Shown here: positions 42,886-52,284 of the stretch, in pieces
Numbering within the stretch: position 1 is the first letter of the stretch
How the letters are laid out: every line of letters begins with the position of its first letter
Assembly (NCBI RefSeq): GCF_031085295.1
Contig: NZ_JAVFWO010000004.1
Coordinates: forward strand, 248,001-312,000
Source of the DNA: Microbacterium psychrotolerans
GTDB lineage: Bacteria > Actinomycetota > Actinomycetes > Actinomycetales > Microbacteriaceae
DNA: 64,000 nucleotides
Reading direction: 5' to 3'
Program-made: the position numbers and the translations under genes
Notes under the pieces: generated by a model
The model's database searches: none
Told to the model about the DNA's origin: nothing
What the model saw: the letters and a program-made list of their open reading frames with translations, nothing else

Positions 42886-43758
42886 GCCGTGCCTGACTCC
42901 CGCGTCCGGGGGCGCCACGCCACGCTCGAACAGCACGGCATCGCGGCCGAGAGGTTCATGGACTTCGTCAGTCCCACTCTCGACCTCCACGGGGTCGACG
43001 TCGTCCTGCTCACCTTCGTGCTGCGCGGCACCGGCCGCCACGTCCTCGACGAGACCGAGTACGCGATCACCGGCCCGTCGTTCGCGGTCACCCGCACCGG
43101 AGAGCGCCACGGGCTCGTCACCGACGGCGATGCGCTCGAGGTCGTCAACGTCTACCTCGACGTCGACGCGCATCCGATCCTGCCGCTGTCGCCGCCACTG
43201 GACCGCGCGCTCGCCGCCCTCCTGCCCCTGGGCGATGCACCCCGCGTGCGGCTCCCCCAGGTCGCGATCGACGATGTGGCCTCGACCCGTGCACTGCTCG
43301 AACTGCTGGAACGCGAGACGCTTCGCCCGGGGCCCGGCACGGGCGACAGTGTCGCGGCCCTGCGGCGGGCGCTGCTGGTCGAGTGCGCGCGGGCGATCAC
43401 GGCCCACGGCTTCCTCCCCGCCCGCAGCAGCCGCAGCCGCACCGACGTCGCCGTCGACGAGGTGCGCGCGCACCTGGATCGCTCCTTCACCGAGAACCAG
43501 AGTCTCGCCGACCTGGCGGCACGGGTGCACCTGGAGCGCACCTACCTCTCGCGTGCCTTCGCCGCCTCGACCGGCGAGACGATCTCGGAGTACGTCGCGC
43601 GTCTGCGGATCGGCTACGCCGCCACCCTCCTGCGCACGACCGATCGCAGCATCGCGGACATCGCCGCCACCGCGGGCTTCCGCGACCTGTCTCACTTCGG
43701 CCGGACGTTCAAGCGCCTGCTCGGCGTCGCCCCCCGCGACTACCGCCGCACTCCGTGA
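42877..43758 (+). CDS. AraC family transcriptional regulator
   Basis: 293 residues from ATG 42877. ATG 42856 and GTG 42889 are alternatives. The N-terminal half is a cupin-like effector domain ('LRGTGRHVLDE', 'RTGERHGLV'). The C-terminal 100 residues hold the two helix-turn-helix units: 'SLADLAARVHLERTYLSRAFAAS' in part and 'SIADIAATAGFRDLSHFGRTFKRLLGVAPRDYR' in part. It is divergent from the ferredoxin-reductase-P450 operon, so it likely activates that operon in response to its substrate. The effector may be a sugar, since AraC-type cupins usually bind small polar molecules. Confidence 0.9.
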   Translation: MLTAVPDSRVRGRHATLEQHGIAAERFMDFVSPTLDLHGVDVVLLTFVLRGTGRHVLDETEYAITGPSFAVTRTGERHGLVTDGDALEVVNVYLDVDAHPILPLSPPLDRALAALLPLGDAPRVRLPQVAIDDVASTRALLELLERETLRPGPGTGDSVAALRRALLVECARAITAHGFLPARSSRSRTDVAVDEVRAHLDRSFTENQSLADLAARVHLERTYLSRAFAASTGETISEYVARLRIGYAATLLRTTDRSIADIAATAGFRDLSHFGRTFKRLLGVAPRDYRRTP

Positions 43759-43806
43759 CCTCCGCGCGCGAAGGTCCCCGCACCGCGTTCAACCGTCTTC
43801 ACTGAT

Positions 43807-45964
43807 TCAGGAGGAGGGAGCGCTCACCCCGATGCCGGAGCGCACCTCCCGCCAGACCCGCACATCCCAGGGTGCGAGCGCGACCTCCGTGCCCGCCCGG
43901 TGCACGGCGTCGTCGAGGACGGATGCCGCGTCCGCCGCGATCCGCACCGTGCGGGTTTGCGGCGACCAGTTGTGCACCACCCACACGCGACCCCGACCGC
44001 CCGTCAGGGAGTGCGCGGTGACCGAGGCCGGCCGCGCCGCGAGGATGGCGGAGGCACCCGGGCGCGCAATCGCCGCGTGCGCATCGCGCCCGGCTCCCCC
44101 GGTTCGCGGCATCCGTGATCACGGCAGCCAGCGTGGCACGGTCGAGGAGCGTCCCGACGGTCGTGATCGTGCCCGCGCCGACGCCCCGGCGCGTGACGGC
44201 CGCCCATCGGCCGAACAGCGGATGCCGGTACCCGAGGACGACGTCGGCGCCGTCGGGCTCGAGTCCGTCGACCCAGCCGTGCGCGGTGCCGGCGACCACG
44301 CCGTCGCGCTCGACCTCGATCGGCTCGGCGAGCGCCGCGAATTCCCGGTAGCCGACGCCGGCCGCCGGTCCGACGATCGCGGGCGCCCGCACGGGTCGCA
44401 TGCGGCCTTCGTCGTCGCCGTACCCGGTGCGCGGGCCGATCACGAGCCGTCCGCCGAGGCGGGCGTACTCGACGAGCGTGTCGAGGGTCGGATCGGATGC
44501 CGCGATGAGCCCCGGCACGACGAGCACCGGGTATAGCCGCACGAGGTCGCCCGCGCCGGGCAGCTGCCGGTCGTTCACGATTCCCACCTGCAGTCCGGCG
44601 TCGACCGCCGCGCGTCCGAACGCGCCGACGATCCGCCCGTACGAGCCGCGGTCGGCATCGGTGCCACGCGCGAGCGGCGGCTCGAACGTCATCATCCACT
44701 CACTGTCGTGCGCGTACACGAGACCGACGTCGGCGTCGGGTTCGGCATCCGTCAGCCAGGGCGCCGCCGCCGCGAACTGCCGGCCGATCCCGGCGATCTC
44801 GGCGTGGATGCGCCCGGGTGCGAGGTCGTGACCGAGGATGCCGCCCCAGTGCACCTCGGCACCCGAGTGCAGCGTGTGCCAGTGCCAGTACGACACGAGC
44901 CGGGCCCCGCGCGCGGCGAGCAGCCATGCCGCCTGGGCCAGCTGCCCGTCGTACGGCGGGCGGGTGAGCCACGCGGGGCCGATGGAGGCCGCACCCGTCT
45001 CTGTCACGAGGAACGGCCCCTGCCGGGAGGCTCGCATGCGGTCGGCCATGAGCACGAACTGCGGCACGTCGTCGGCGTACCACTGGCCGCCCGCCCCTTC
45101 GCGCTCGAGGTCTATCGCGTCCTGGGCGAGGTGGTAGGCGTTGCCGCTGGCGATGTCGAGCCGCGCGGCCACGGCGACGTCGTCCATGGCCGGCCGCTGA
45201 TAGGCGATGCAGGTCGTGAGGAACGTGTCTTCGGCCACGAGCGGGCGGACGAGGTCGGCCTGCCAGCCGATGAAGTCCGCGGTCAGCTCGGCCTGGAACC
45301 GCCGCCAGGCGAGGTCGTAGGCGGGGGTGGTGTTGCCCGACGGCGACCACAGCTCGTCCCACTCGGCGATGCGGTGCGACCAGTACGTCAGCCCCCATGC
45401 GCGGTTGAGCATGTCGACATCGCCGTAGCGGTCGGCGACCCAGTCGCGGAAGTGCCCGACGACGTGGTCGTTGTGCATCAGATGCAGGCCGGCCTCGTTG
45501 TCGAGCTGCACGCCGATGACCGCCGGATGCCGGCCATGCCGGCCGATGACGGCGCGGATGACGCGTTCCGCGTATCCGCGGAACAGCTCCGACGTGTAGT
45601 CCACCTCCTGGCGGCCGCCCCAGGGCACGGTGCTGCCGTCCTTGCGCACGACCGCGAGCTCGGGGTGCGCACGCGCGAGCCACGGCGGCACGGCGTACGT
45701 GGGAGTGCCCAGGATCACGTCGATCCCGTGCTCGTGCGCTGCGTCGAGCACGGGCGTCAGCCACTCGAGATCGAATTCGCCGTCACGCGGTTCCCATGTG
45801 GACCACACCGATTCGCCGACCCGGATGCACGTGATGCCCGCATCCGTCATCAGTCGAAGGTCGGCCTCGAGCCGCGACGGGTCGGGCAGGTACTCGTTGT
45901 AGTACGCCGTCCCCAGGCGCGGTCCGCGGCGCCAGGCCTTCAGGCGATCGGATGCCGCCGCCAC
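43807..45964 (-). pseudogene. GH42-like beta-galactosidase, C-terminal frameshift
   Basis: GTG start at 45964, two bases after the upstream stop. The barrel is intact: 'GTAYYNEYLPDPSRLEADLRL' in part, acid/base E157 in 'VQLDNEAG', nucleophile E322 in 'LVTETGAASIG', then the trimerisation-like domain ('PGLIAASDPTLDTLVEY' in part). At 44096-44100 a run of five C (five G on the coding strand) disrupts the frame near residue 621. The uncorrected frame runs to 43799 with shadow-like composition, whereas removing one base restores a normal C-terminal beta domain ('VWVVHNWSPQTRTV', 'APWDVRVWRE') ending at 43807. Either a sequencing error, a real mutation or slippage. It is the last gene of the LacI operon. 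Confidence 0.85.
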
Positions 45965-45966
45965 GG

Positions 45967-47496
45967 TCAGCCCGCCACGCGCGTGATGCGCAGCGCCAGC
46001 GCCTCGCCGGCGGGCAGCTCGATCGGCGCGGAGGCCCGATCGTAGGCGTCGTTGCGCTGCACGTCGTCGAGAGTGAAGCGCCGGCCGACGGGCGTGATCG
46101 TCATGTTCCACGTGTCGATGACGTCGACCTCGAACGTATCGCCCGGCTCGGGCCGCTCACCCGGGAAACCGATCGGCAGCCGGAAGCCCCACGTCTCCGG
46201 CGCCGACCGGCCGAGGTACTGCACGTAGAGACGGCGCGGGACGCCGGCGACATGCGCCGGGTCGTCCCACTTGTCGATGGGATCGAGCCCCGCGCCCTCG
46301 ACCTCTTCGAGGACCCGCCGGAGGAACGCCAGCCGCGCAGGCGATGCGCCCCGGAGCGGGCCACCCTCGACCATGTGGAGGCTCCCTGACGCGGTCACGA
46401 AGCTCTCGCCGTGCGAGGCGTAGCATCCGGCCACCGTCGCGACCCAGAACTGGTGCACCAGCTCCTCGGCGCTGAGGTGACCCCACCGGTCGAGGATGTC
46501 TCCCTCGTACTTGATCTCGTCGAGGACGACCGGCTTGCCGTACACGTCGCGGTACAGGTTGGCGCGCCCGAAATCCGTCGTGGCGGAGCCGTTCTGGATC
46601 GACGCGTGGGTCACCCACGGCTTGTTGTTGTCGTACAGCTCGATCCAGTTGTGGATGGAACGCAGATGGTCGAAGGGGTCGATCTCGGCCAGCAGCGCAC
46701 CGGTGCGGTCCCACCGCTCGGCCGGGCGCTCGAGCTGATCGAACTCGTTGCAGAGCGACCACCACACGTGCGGGTACGCGGCCAGTCGCGCCACGAGGTA
46801 GCGCAGGTAGACGGCGTCCTCCTCCTCGGTGAGCTCGTTGAGACCGAACTGGCCGCGGTCGTAGGCGTTGTAGATGAGCACGTCGGCCTGGATGCCGCGC
46901 TCACCGAGCACCTCGACGGCACGGTCGAGGCGCTGGAAGAACTCGGGCACCGGCTTGGTCACGTCCCAGCGGCCGTCTGTCTTCTCGAACGGCATCAGGC
47001 TCGGGACGTGCTCGATGTAGCCGCCGCCCTGCGGGAAGACCATGAACCGGAACTTGTTGAAGCCGGCCTCGGCGATCGCATCCACAGTCGACGAGAACAG
47101 CGGCTCGTCTTGGTGCAGCCAGTTGTACGCGGTCGCGCCGACCGGTCGGAACGGCGTGCCGTCGGCGTGCGCGAAGTGGAAGCGGTGGGCGACGCGCACC
47201 GGCCCGTGCTCGGCGCCGCGCGCCACGTCGACCGTTCCCGTCCTGGCCGACAGCGCGGCATCCGCGCTCTCGGTGGTCCACGACCACTCCCCTTCGAGGT
47301 CCGGCGCGAAGCGCACCCGGTAGGTGGTGCCGCCATCCCAGAAGCCGGGCACGACCCGTTCGGCACCCGATGCCCGATGCCGCAGCCGCAGGGTGAGGGG
47401 CGTGCGGTCGACCGGGATGAGGTCGGCCCCCTCGAAGGTCAGCTCGATCGGCCGATAGAGCTCGGAGGACTGGGGAGCGCGAGGCTCAGAGGACAC
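45967..47496 (-). CDS. DUF5060/DUF4038 (apiosidase-like) glycoside hydrolase
   Basis: 509 residues. Residues 10-95 are a DUF5060 beta-sandwich ('ELTFEGADLIPVDRTPLTLR' in part, 'GFWDGGTTYRVRF'). Residues 100-420 are a DUF4038-type barrel, the domain that defines apiosidases of family GH140: 'HADGTPFRPVGATAYNW', acid/base E251 in 'WWSLCNEFDQ', and nucleophile E327 in 'VVLDEIKYEGD'. A C-terminal beta domain of the DUF5605 type follows. No signal peptide, so it acts on imported oligosaccharides. It lies between LacI and GH42. An apiose- or galactose-linked pectin fragment is a reasonable substrate, but the exact bond is not shown by the sequence. Confidence 0.85.
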   Translation of the reverse strand: MSSEPRAPQSSELYRPIELTFEGADLIPVDRTPLTLRLRHRASGAERVVPGFWDGGTTYRVRFAPDLEGEWSWTTESADAALSARTGTVDVARGAEHGPVRVAHRFHFAHADGTPFRPVGATAYNWLHQDEPLFSSTVDAIAEAGFNKFRFMVFPQGGGYIEHVPSLMPFEKTDGRWDVTKPVPEFFQRLDRAVEVLGERGIQADVLIYNAYDRGQFGLNELTEEEDAVYLRYLVARLAAYPHVWWSLCNEFDQLERPAERWDRTGALLAEIDPFDHLRSIHNWIELYDNNKPWVTHASIQNGSATTDFGRANLYRDVYGKPVVLDEIKYEGDILDRWGHLSAEELVHQFWVATVAGCYASHGESFVTASGSLHMVEGGPLRGASPARLAFLRRVLEEVEGAGLDPIDKWDDPAHVAGVPRRLYVQYLGRSAPETWGFRLPIGFPGERPEPGDTFEVDVIDTWNMTITPVGRRFTLDDVQRNDAYDRASAPIELPAGEALALRITRVAG

Positions 47497-47539
47497 GGGG
47501 ATTCTCCTTCGATGTCGTATCCGTGGGTGATGGGCGAAG

Positions 47540-48613
47540 TCAGGGAGCGAGCCGGCGAGAGCTCTCGCGCACGATCAGCTCGGGGGCGAAGACGCGCTGA
47601 GCGATACCCTCAGGCTGCGCCGGCGCCGTCTCTGCGGACGGGCCGGTCTGGCGCTCGATCGCCTCGAAGAGGAGGTCGACGGCCGCGGCGCCGAAGTCGC
47701 CGTGGCGGGCCCGGACGCTCGTGAGCGGGATGAGGGATGCCTCGGCGAACTCGTTGTCGTCGTAGCCGACGAGGGCCACCTCGCCGGGCACCGAGACACC
47801 GCCGGCGACCAGCGCCTGCAGCAGGCCCAGAGCCAGCACGTCGTTGGCGGCGAACACGCCGTCGGGGCGGTCGGCAGCAGGGCGGGCGGCCAGAGCGGCG
47901 CCCACGGCACGGCCGGCCGCGATCGAGCGCTCCGCGACCTCGATGACCTCCGGGCCGCCGATGTCCGGATGTGCACCTGTGGCCTGCCGCGCGCCGTCGA
48001 GCCGGTCGGTCACCTGCTGCACCGGCAGCGGGCCGCCGACGAACGCGAGGCGGCGGCATCCCTGCTCGATGAGGTGCTCGGCCGCCTGACGCCCTCCCGA
48101 GACGTCGTCGATCGACACGGACGGCTGCCGTTCGTCGTACGCGCGGCGGCCGACGAGCACCGACGGCGTGCCCCGCTCGCGCATCGCGGCAAGACGGCTC
48201 TCGACCGGCTCGAACGACGACACCAGCAGGCCGCGGACCTGCCGCTGCTCGAACGCCTCGAGGTATGCGTCCTCGCGCTCGCGGTCGCCGTGGGAGTGCG
48301 CGAAGAAGACGGTCATGCCGAGCCGCTCGGCGCGATACTCGACCTCCTGCGCGATCTCGCTGAAGTGCGGGTTGCTGACGTCGGGTGAGAGGTACCCGAT
48401 CAGACTGCTCACCCCGAGTCGCAGCTGCCGCCCGGCGCTGCTCGGGACGAACCCCAGCTCGTCGATCGCCTCGGCGATGCGGCGCGCCCGCTCGGCGGAG
48501 ACGCGATCGGGATGGTTGAGGTACGCCGAGACGGTGCCGACGGCCACACCGGCACGAGCGGCGACCTGCCGGATCCCCGGCCGGGCGCCCTGTCCCATCC
48601 CCTGCGGCGACAT
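47540..48613 (-). CDS. LacI family transcriptional regulator
   Basis: 357 residues. Helix-turn-helix and hinge at the N-terminus: 'IRQVAARAGVAVGTVSAYLNHP' in part, with 'VAVGTVSAYLN' as the recognition helix and 'AIDELGFVPSSAGRQL' as the hinge. The periplasmic-binding-like core follows ('VSNPHFSEIAQEVE', 'FAANDVLALGLLQAL'). It starts one base after the SDR stop and is followed by the apiosidase-like gene. Two GAAACGTTTC palindromes at 49484 and 49529, upstream of the operon and of divergent GH78, are its expected operators. The effector is probably a released monosaccharide. Confidence 0.92.
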   Translation of the reverse strand: MSPQGMGQGARPGIRQVAARAGVAVGTVSAYLNHPDRVSAERARRIAEAIDELGFVPSSAGRQLRLGVSSLIGYLSPDVSNPHFSEIAQEVEYRAERLGMTVFFAHSHGDREREDAYLEAFEQRQVRGLLVSSFEPVESRLAAMRERGTPSVLVGRRAYDERQPSVSIDDVSGGRQAAEHLIEQGCRRLAFVGGPLPVQQVTDRLDGARQATGAHPDIGGPEVIEVAERSIAAGRAVGAALAARPAADRPDGVFAANDVLALGLLQALVAGGVSVPGEVALVGYDDNEFAEASLIPLTSVRARHGDFGAAAVDLLFEAIERQTGPSAETAPAQPEGIAQRVFAPELIVRESSRRLAP

Positions 48614-48614
48614 G

Positions 48615-49445
48615 TCAGCGCCAGTCGTGCTCGGCCGCGAAGCCGAGTCGTTCGCGGATCCTGCGGGTCGACATCAGCGACTCGAACTCGCCGAAGTCGT
48701 CGGCGACCGGGGTGCCCGGGAACCAGCGCGCCGCGACCTCGCGCGACGGCTGCGCGTTGCCCGATCCGGGGGCGGCCACGTTGTACACCTCGAAGCCCGG
48801 CTGAGCCGCGGAGAGCGCCAGCGCCACCGCCAGCGCGCCGTCGCGGGCGTCGATCCACGAGCCGACGAGGTCGCGCCGGTAGTCGGGCTCGGCCGCGCGC
48901 TGGAACGTCGCGTACTCGTCCTCGGCCACCACGTTGGTGAACCGCAGCGCGGTGATCGAGGTCTCGGGATGCCACCGTGCGAGCTGGGCGGCGATCGCCT
49001 CCTCGGCGACCTTGCCGAGCCCGTACGTGTTGTTCGCGCTGGTGTAGGCCTCGTCGACGGGGAGCGACGGCGGTGCCTCCTCGAACGGGAAGCCCATCGC
49101 CGTGATGCTGGATGCGAGCACGATCGTGCGGACGCCCGCGCGATGCGCCGCGAACAGCGCGTTGAACGACACGGTGACGTTGTTGTGGAAGGTGGCGGCG
49201 TCCGGCACGAGGCCGTTCACCGGGATCGCCGCGAGGTGCACGAGGGCGTCGAGCCCGTCGTGGCGCGCCGTCACCGAGAGGAACGCGTCGAGCGTCTGCC
49301 CGAAGTCGGTGAGGTCGACGCGGGTGAAGCCCGGCCCCGGTGTTCCGGCGAGATCGAAGCCCATCACGTCGTGGCCGTCGGCGCGCAGCCGCTCGACCGT
49401 GGCCCGCCCGAGCTTGCCTCCGCTGCCGGTGACGCCGATCCGCAT
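48615..49445 (-). CDS. NAD(P)-dependent extended SDR (uronate/sugar dehydrogenase-like)
   Basis: 276 residues. 'GVTGSGGKLGRATVERL' is the TGxxGxxG cofactor site, 'LVHLAAIPV' and 'SSITAMG' follow, and 'YGLGKVAEE' carries the YxxxK catalytic pair. The length and these motifs fit NAD-dependent epimerase/dehydratase proteins close to uronate dehydrogenase. It is the first gene of a four-gene operon with LacI, the apiosidase-like hydrolase and GH42, so it likely oxidises or reduces a sugar released by those enzymes. Rhamnose, galactose or galacturonate are all possible. Confidence 0.85.
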   Translation of the reverse strand: MRIGVTGSGGKLGRATVERLRADGHDVMGFDLAGTPGPGFTRVDLTDFGQTLDAFLSVTARHDGLDALVHLAAIPVNGLVPDAATFHNNVTVSFNALFAAHRAGVRTIVLASSITAMGFPFEEAPPSLPVDEAYTSANNTYGLGKVAEEAIAAQLARWHPETSITALRFTNVVAEDEYATFQRAAEPDYRRDLVGSWIDARDGALAVALALSAAQPGFEVYNVAAPGSGNAQPSREVAARWFPGTPVADDFGEFESLMSTRRIRERLGFAAEHDWR

Positions 49446-49483
49446 CCCGTACCTCTCTGTGCCGTGATCCGTCGTTTCGACTT

Positions 49484-49493
49484 GAAACGTTTC
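49484..49493. promoter_or_regulatory. LacI-type operator O1
   Basis: GAAACGTTTC is a perfect palindrome with the central CG of LacI-family sites, 39 bases upstream of the SDR start. An identical 10-mer lies at 49529-49538. Confidence 0.8.
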
Positions 49494-49528
49494 GAACTGA
49501 GTGACACACTCACTGTACACATCAAACC

Positions 49529-49538
49529 GAAACGTTTC
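49529..49538. promoter_or_regulatory. LacI-type operator O2
   Basis: Identical to O1, with centres 45 bases apart in the divergent region between the SDR-LacI operon and GH78. Paired sites could let one LacI protein repress both directions together, possibly by looping. Confidence 0.8.
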
Positions 49539-49592
49539 AGTTTCCGTTCGCCGTCGAACTGCGACAGGCGGGCGCCCGGAGAGAGGCCACGG

Positions 49593-52205
49593 ATGTCCGT
49601 CACCGTCGACGCACCCCGCATCGAGCACCACCGCGAAGCCCTCGGGATCGGCGAGCGGATGCCGCGCCTCTCGTGGCGGGTCTCCTCCGCGCCGCCCGGC
49701 TGGCGGCAGACCGCGTACTCGGTCGAGGTCGAACGCGGCGGCGATGTCACGACGTACGTGGTCGACTCGGCCGAGCAGGTGCTCGTGGACTGGCCGGCCG
49801 AACCGCTGCACTCGCGCGAGATCGTCACGGTGCGCATCGCCGTCCGGGGCGCGGACGGCGCGTGGTCGACGGCATCCGGCCCCACCGTCGTGGAAGCCGG
49901 CCTGCTCGAGCCGGGCGACTGGGTCGCGCGTCCGGTGGGCTCCTTCCGCAACGAGAACCCGCACTCGGACGAGCGCCGGCCCTCGCTCGTCCGCCGCGCG
50001 TTCGAGGTGCGCGACGACATCGTGCGCGCACGCCTCTACGCGACCGCGCACGGGGTCTACGAGGCCGAGCTCAACGGCGAACGCGTCGGCGACGACACGC
50101 TCTCGCCCGGCTGGACCGTGTACGGCCGGCGTCTGCGGTACTACACGTACGACGTCACCGGCCTGGTGCGCCCCGGGCACAACGCGCTCGGCGCCTGGCT
50201 CGGCGACGGCTGGTACCGGGGGCGGCTCGGCTGGCGGGGCGGCTTCCGCAACGTCTACGGATACGACCAGTCCTTCCTCGGCCAGCTCGAGCTGACCTAC
50301 GCCGACGGCACTCGCGACGTCGTGGCGACCGACGCGTCCTGGCGCTGTGCGCCCAGCCCCATCCTCCACAGCGGCCTCTACGACGGCGAGGACTACGACG
50401 CACGCGAGGAGCAGTCCGGCTGGTCGACCGCGGACTTCGACGATTCCGGCTGGGACGGGGTGCAGGAGCGCCACCGAGACCCCGCCACCCTCGTCGCCCC
50501 GACGGCGCCGCCGGTGCGCGCGACCCAGGAGCTGCGGCCGATCGACGTGCTCACCGGCCCGAGCGGCTCACGCATCCTCGACTTCGGGCAGAACCTCGTC
50601 GGCCGCGTGCGCATCCGGGTCTCGGGCGACGCCGGCACCACGGTGACGCTGCGCACCGCCGAGGTGATGCAGGACGGCGAGATCTACACCCGACCGCTCC
50701 GCGCGGCCCGCTCGACCGACAACTACACGCTCGCCGGCCGCGACGTCGAGGAATGGGAGCCGCGCTTCACCTTCCACGGCTTCCGCTACGTCGAGGTGAC
50801 GGGGTGGCCCGGCGACCTCGACGCCGATGCGGCGGCCGGCGCACTGGTGGCCCGGGTGTACCACACCGACCTCGAGCGCACCGGATGGTTCGAGTCGTCC
50901 GACCCCGCCCTCAACCGCCTGCACGAGAACGTCGTGTGGGGCATGCGCGGCAACTTCGTCGACATCCCCACCGACTGCCCGCAGCGCGACGAGCGCATCG
51001 GCTGGACAGGCGACATCCAGGTCTTCGGCCCGACCGCCTCGACGCTCTTCGACGTATCGGGCATGCTCTCGGGCTGGCTCCGCGACGTCGCGATCGAGCA
51101 GCTGCCGGACGGCACGGTGCCCTGGTACGTGCCGGTCATCCCCGCCGTCGACAAGTGGACGCCGCTGCGTCCGGGCGCCGCGTGGGGCGACGTCGCCACC
51201 CTGCTGCCCTGGACGCTCTACGAGCGCTTCGGCGACACCGGGGTGCTGCGCGCGCAGTTCGACAGCGCCCGCCGCTGGGTCGATCTGCTCGAGCGCCTCT
51301 CCGGCCTGTCCCGACTGTGGGACACCGGCTTCCAGCTGGGCGACTGGCTCGACCCGGCGGCACCGCCGGACGACCCGGCCGACGCGCTCACCGACCGCTA
51401 CCTCGTCGCGACGGCCTACTTCGCGAAGTCGGCGCGCACCGTTGCGCGCATGGCGGAGGTGCTGGGACTCGGCGAGGAGCAGGCGCACTACGACGAACTC
51501 GCCGACGAGGTCGTGGCCGCCTTCGACGGCGCCTACGTGAACGACGACGGCACCATGACCAGCGACGCGCAGACCGCGTACGCCCTCGGCCTGCGGTTCG
51601 ACCTCATCACCGATCCACGGAAGCGGGATGCCGCGGCCGCACGGCTCGCCCAGCTCGTGCACGAGGCGGGCAACCGCATCGCGACCGGCTTCGTGGGGAC
51701 GCCGCTGGTCTCGGACGCCCTGAGCGCCGGCGGGCAGGTTTCGACCGCCTACGACCTCATCCTCGAGCGCGAGTGCCCGTCGTGGCTCTACCAGGTGGAG
51801 CAGGGGGCGACCACAGTCTGGGAGCGGTGGGACTCATTGCTGCCCGACGGGACCGTCAATCCCGGCCAGATGACCTCGTTCAACCACTACGCGCTGGGCG
51901 CCGTCGCCGACTGGATGCACCGCGTCATCGGCGGTCTCGTGCCCGACGCCCCCGGCTACCGGCGCATCCGGTTCGCCCCGCGCCCCGGCGGCGGGCTGAG
52001 CTCCGCGTCGGCACGCCAGCTCACCGCCTACGGCGAGGCGGCGATCTCGTGGCGCATCGCCGACGGACGGCTCCACGTCAAGGTCACGGTGCCGGTCGGC
52101 GCCGAGGCCGTGCTCGACCTCGAGGGCTCTCCCGAGGAGACGCTCAGCCCCGGCAGGCACACCCGTGTCGTCGACGTACCGGTCGAGGTCGGCGCGGCGG
52201 TCTGA
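49593..52205 (+). CDS. Glycoside hydrolase family 78 alpha-L-rhamnosidase
   Basis: 870 residues with the usual order: N-terminal fibronectin-like domain ('PRLSWRVSS'), rhamnosidase N-domain ('ARLYATAHGVYEAELNGERVGDD' in part, 'LSPGWTVYGRRLRYYTYDV' in part), concanavalin-like domain, the (alpha/alpha)6 barrel with 'IPTDCPQRDERIGWTGDIQ' (general acid in DxxxRDE), and the C-terminal beta domain. 'EQGATTVWERWDS' is a second family block. No signal peptide. It should hydrolyse terminal alpha-L-rhamnose from rhamnogalacturonan fragments or plant glycosides. ATG 49593 has GAGAGAGG upstream. Divergent from the LacI operon and under the same operators. Confidence 0.94.
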   Translation: MSVTVDAPRIEHHREALGIGERMPRLSWRVSSAPPGWRQTAYSVEVERGGDVTTYVVDSAEQVLVDWPAEPLHSREIVTVRIAVRGADGAWSTASGPTVVEAGLLEPGDWVARPVGSFRNENPHSDERRPSLVRRAFEVRDDIVRARLYATAHGVYEAELNGERVGDDTLSPGWTVYGRRLRYYTYDVTGLVRPGHNALGAWLGDGWYRGRLGWRGGFRNVYGYDQSFLGQLELTYADGTRDVVATDASWRCAPSPILHSGLYDGEDYDAREEQSGWSTADFDDSGWDGVQERHRDPATLVAPTAPPVRATQELRPIDVLTGPSGSRILDFGQNLVGRVRIRVSGDAGTTVTLRTAEVMQDGEIYTRPLRAARSTDNYTLAGRDVEEWEPRFTFHGFRYVEVTGWPGDLDADAAAGALVARVYHTDLERTGWFESSDPALNRLHENVVWGMRGNFVDIPTDCPQRDERIGWTGDIQVFGPTASTLFDVSGMLSGWLRDVAIEQLPDGTVPWYVPVIPAVDKWTPLRPGAAWGDVATLLPWTLYERFGDTGVLRAQFDSARRWVDLLERLSGLSRLWDTGFQLGDWLDPAAPPDDPADALTDRYLVATAYFAKSARTVARMAEVLGLGEEQAHYDELADEVVAAFDGAYVNDDGTMTSDAQTAYALGLRFDLITDPRKRDAAAARLAQLVHEAGNRIATGFVGTPLVSDALSAGGQVSTAYDLILERECPSWLYQVEQGATTVWERWDSLLPDGTVNPGQMTSFNHYALGAVADWMHRVIGGLVPDAPGYRRIRFAPRPGGGLSSASARQLTAYGEAAISWRIADGRLHVKVTVPVGAEAVLDLEGSPEETLSPGRHTRVVDVPVEVGAAV

Positions 52206-52247
52206 CCGCGGGCGCGGACGGGCACGCCTGACCGCTGAGGGGCCTGT

Positions 52248-52284
52248 GGATTGCGGATGCCGCGCGCCGCGGCATCCGCGATCC
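52248..52284 (+). terminator. Hairpin downstream of GH78
   Basis: GCGGATGCCGCG at 52253-52264 pairs exactly with 52268-52279 around a three-base loop, and the stem extends outward by one G-T and four further pairs to 52248 and 52284. It starts 43 bases after the GH78 stop. Again the stem is made of the GGATGCC/GGCATCC heptamer. Confidence 0.72.

Noticed and set aside
40298-43758. A natural-product biosynthetic cluster around the P450
   Set aside because: No synthase, NRPS, PKS, terpene cyclase or precursor peptide gene is nearby.
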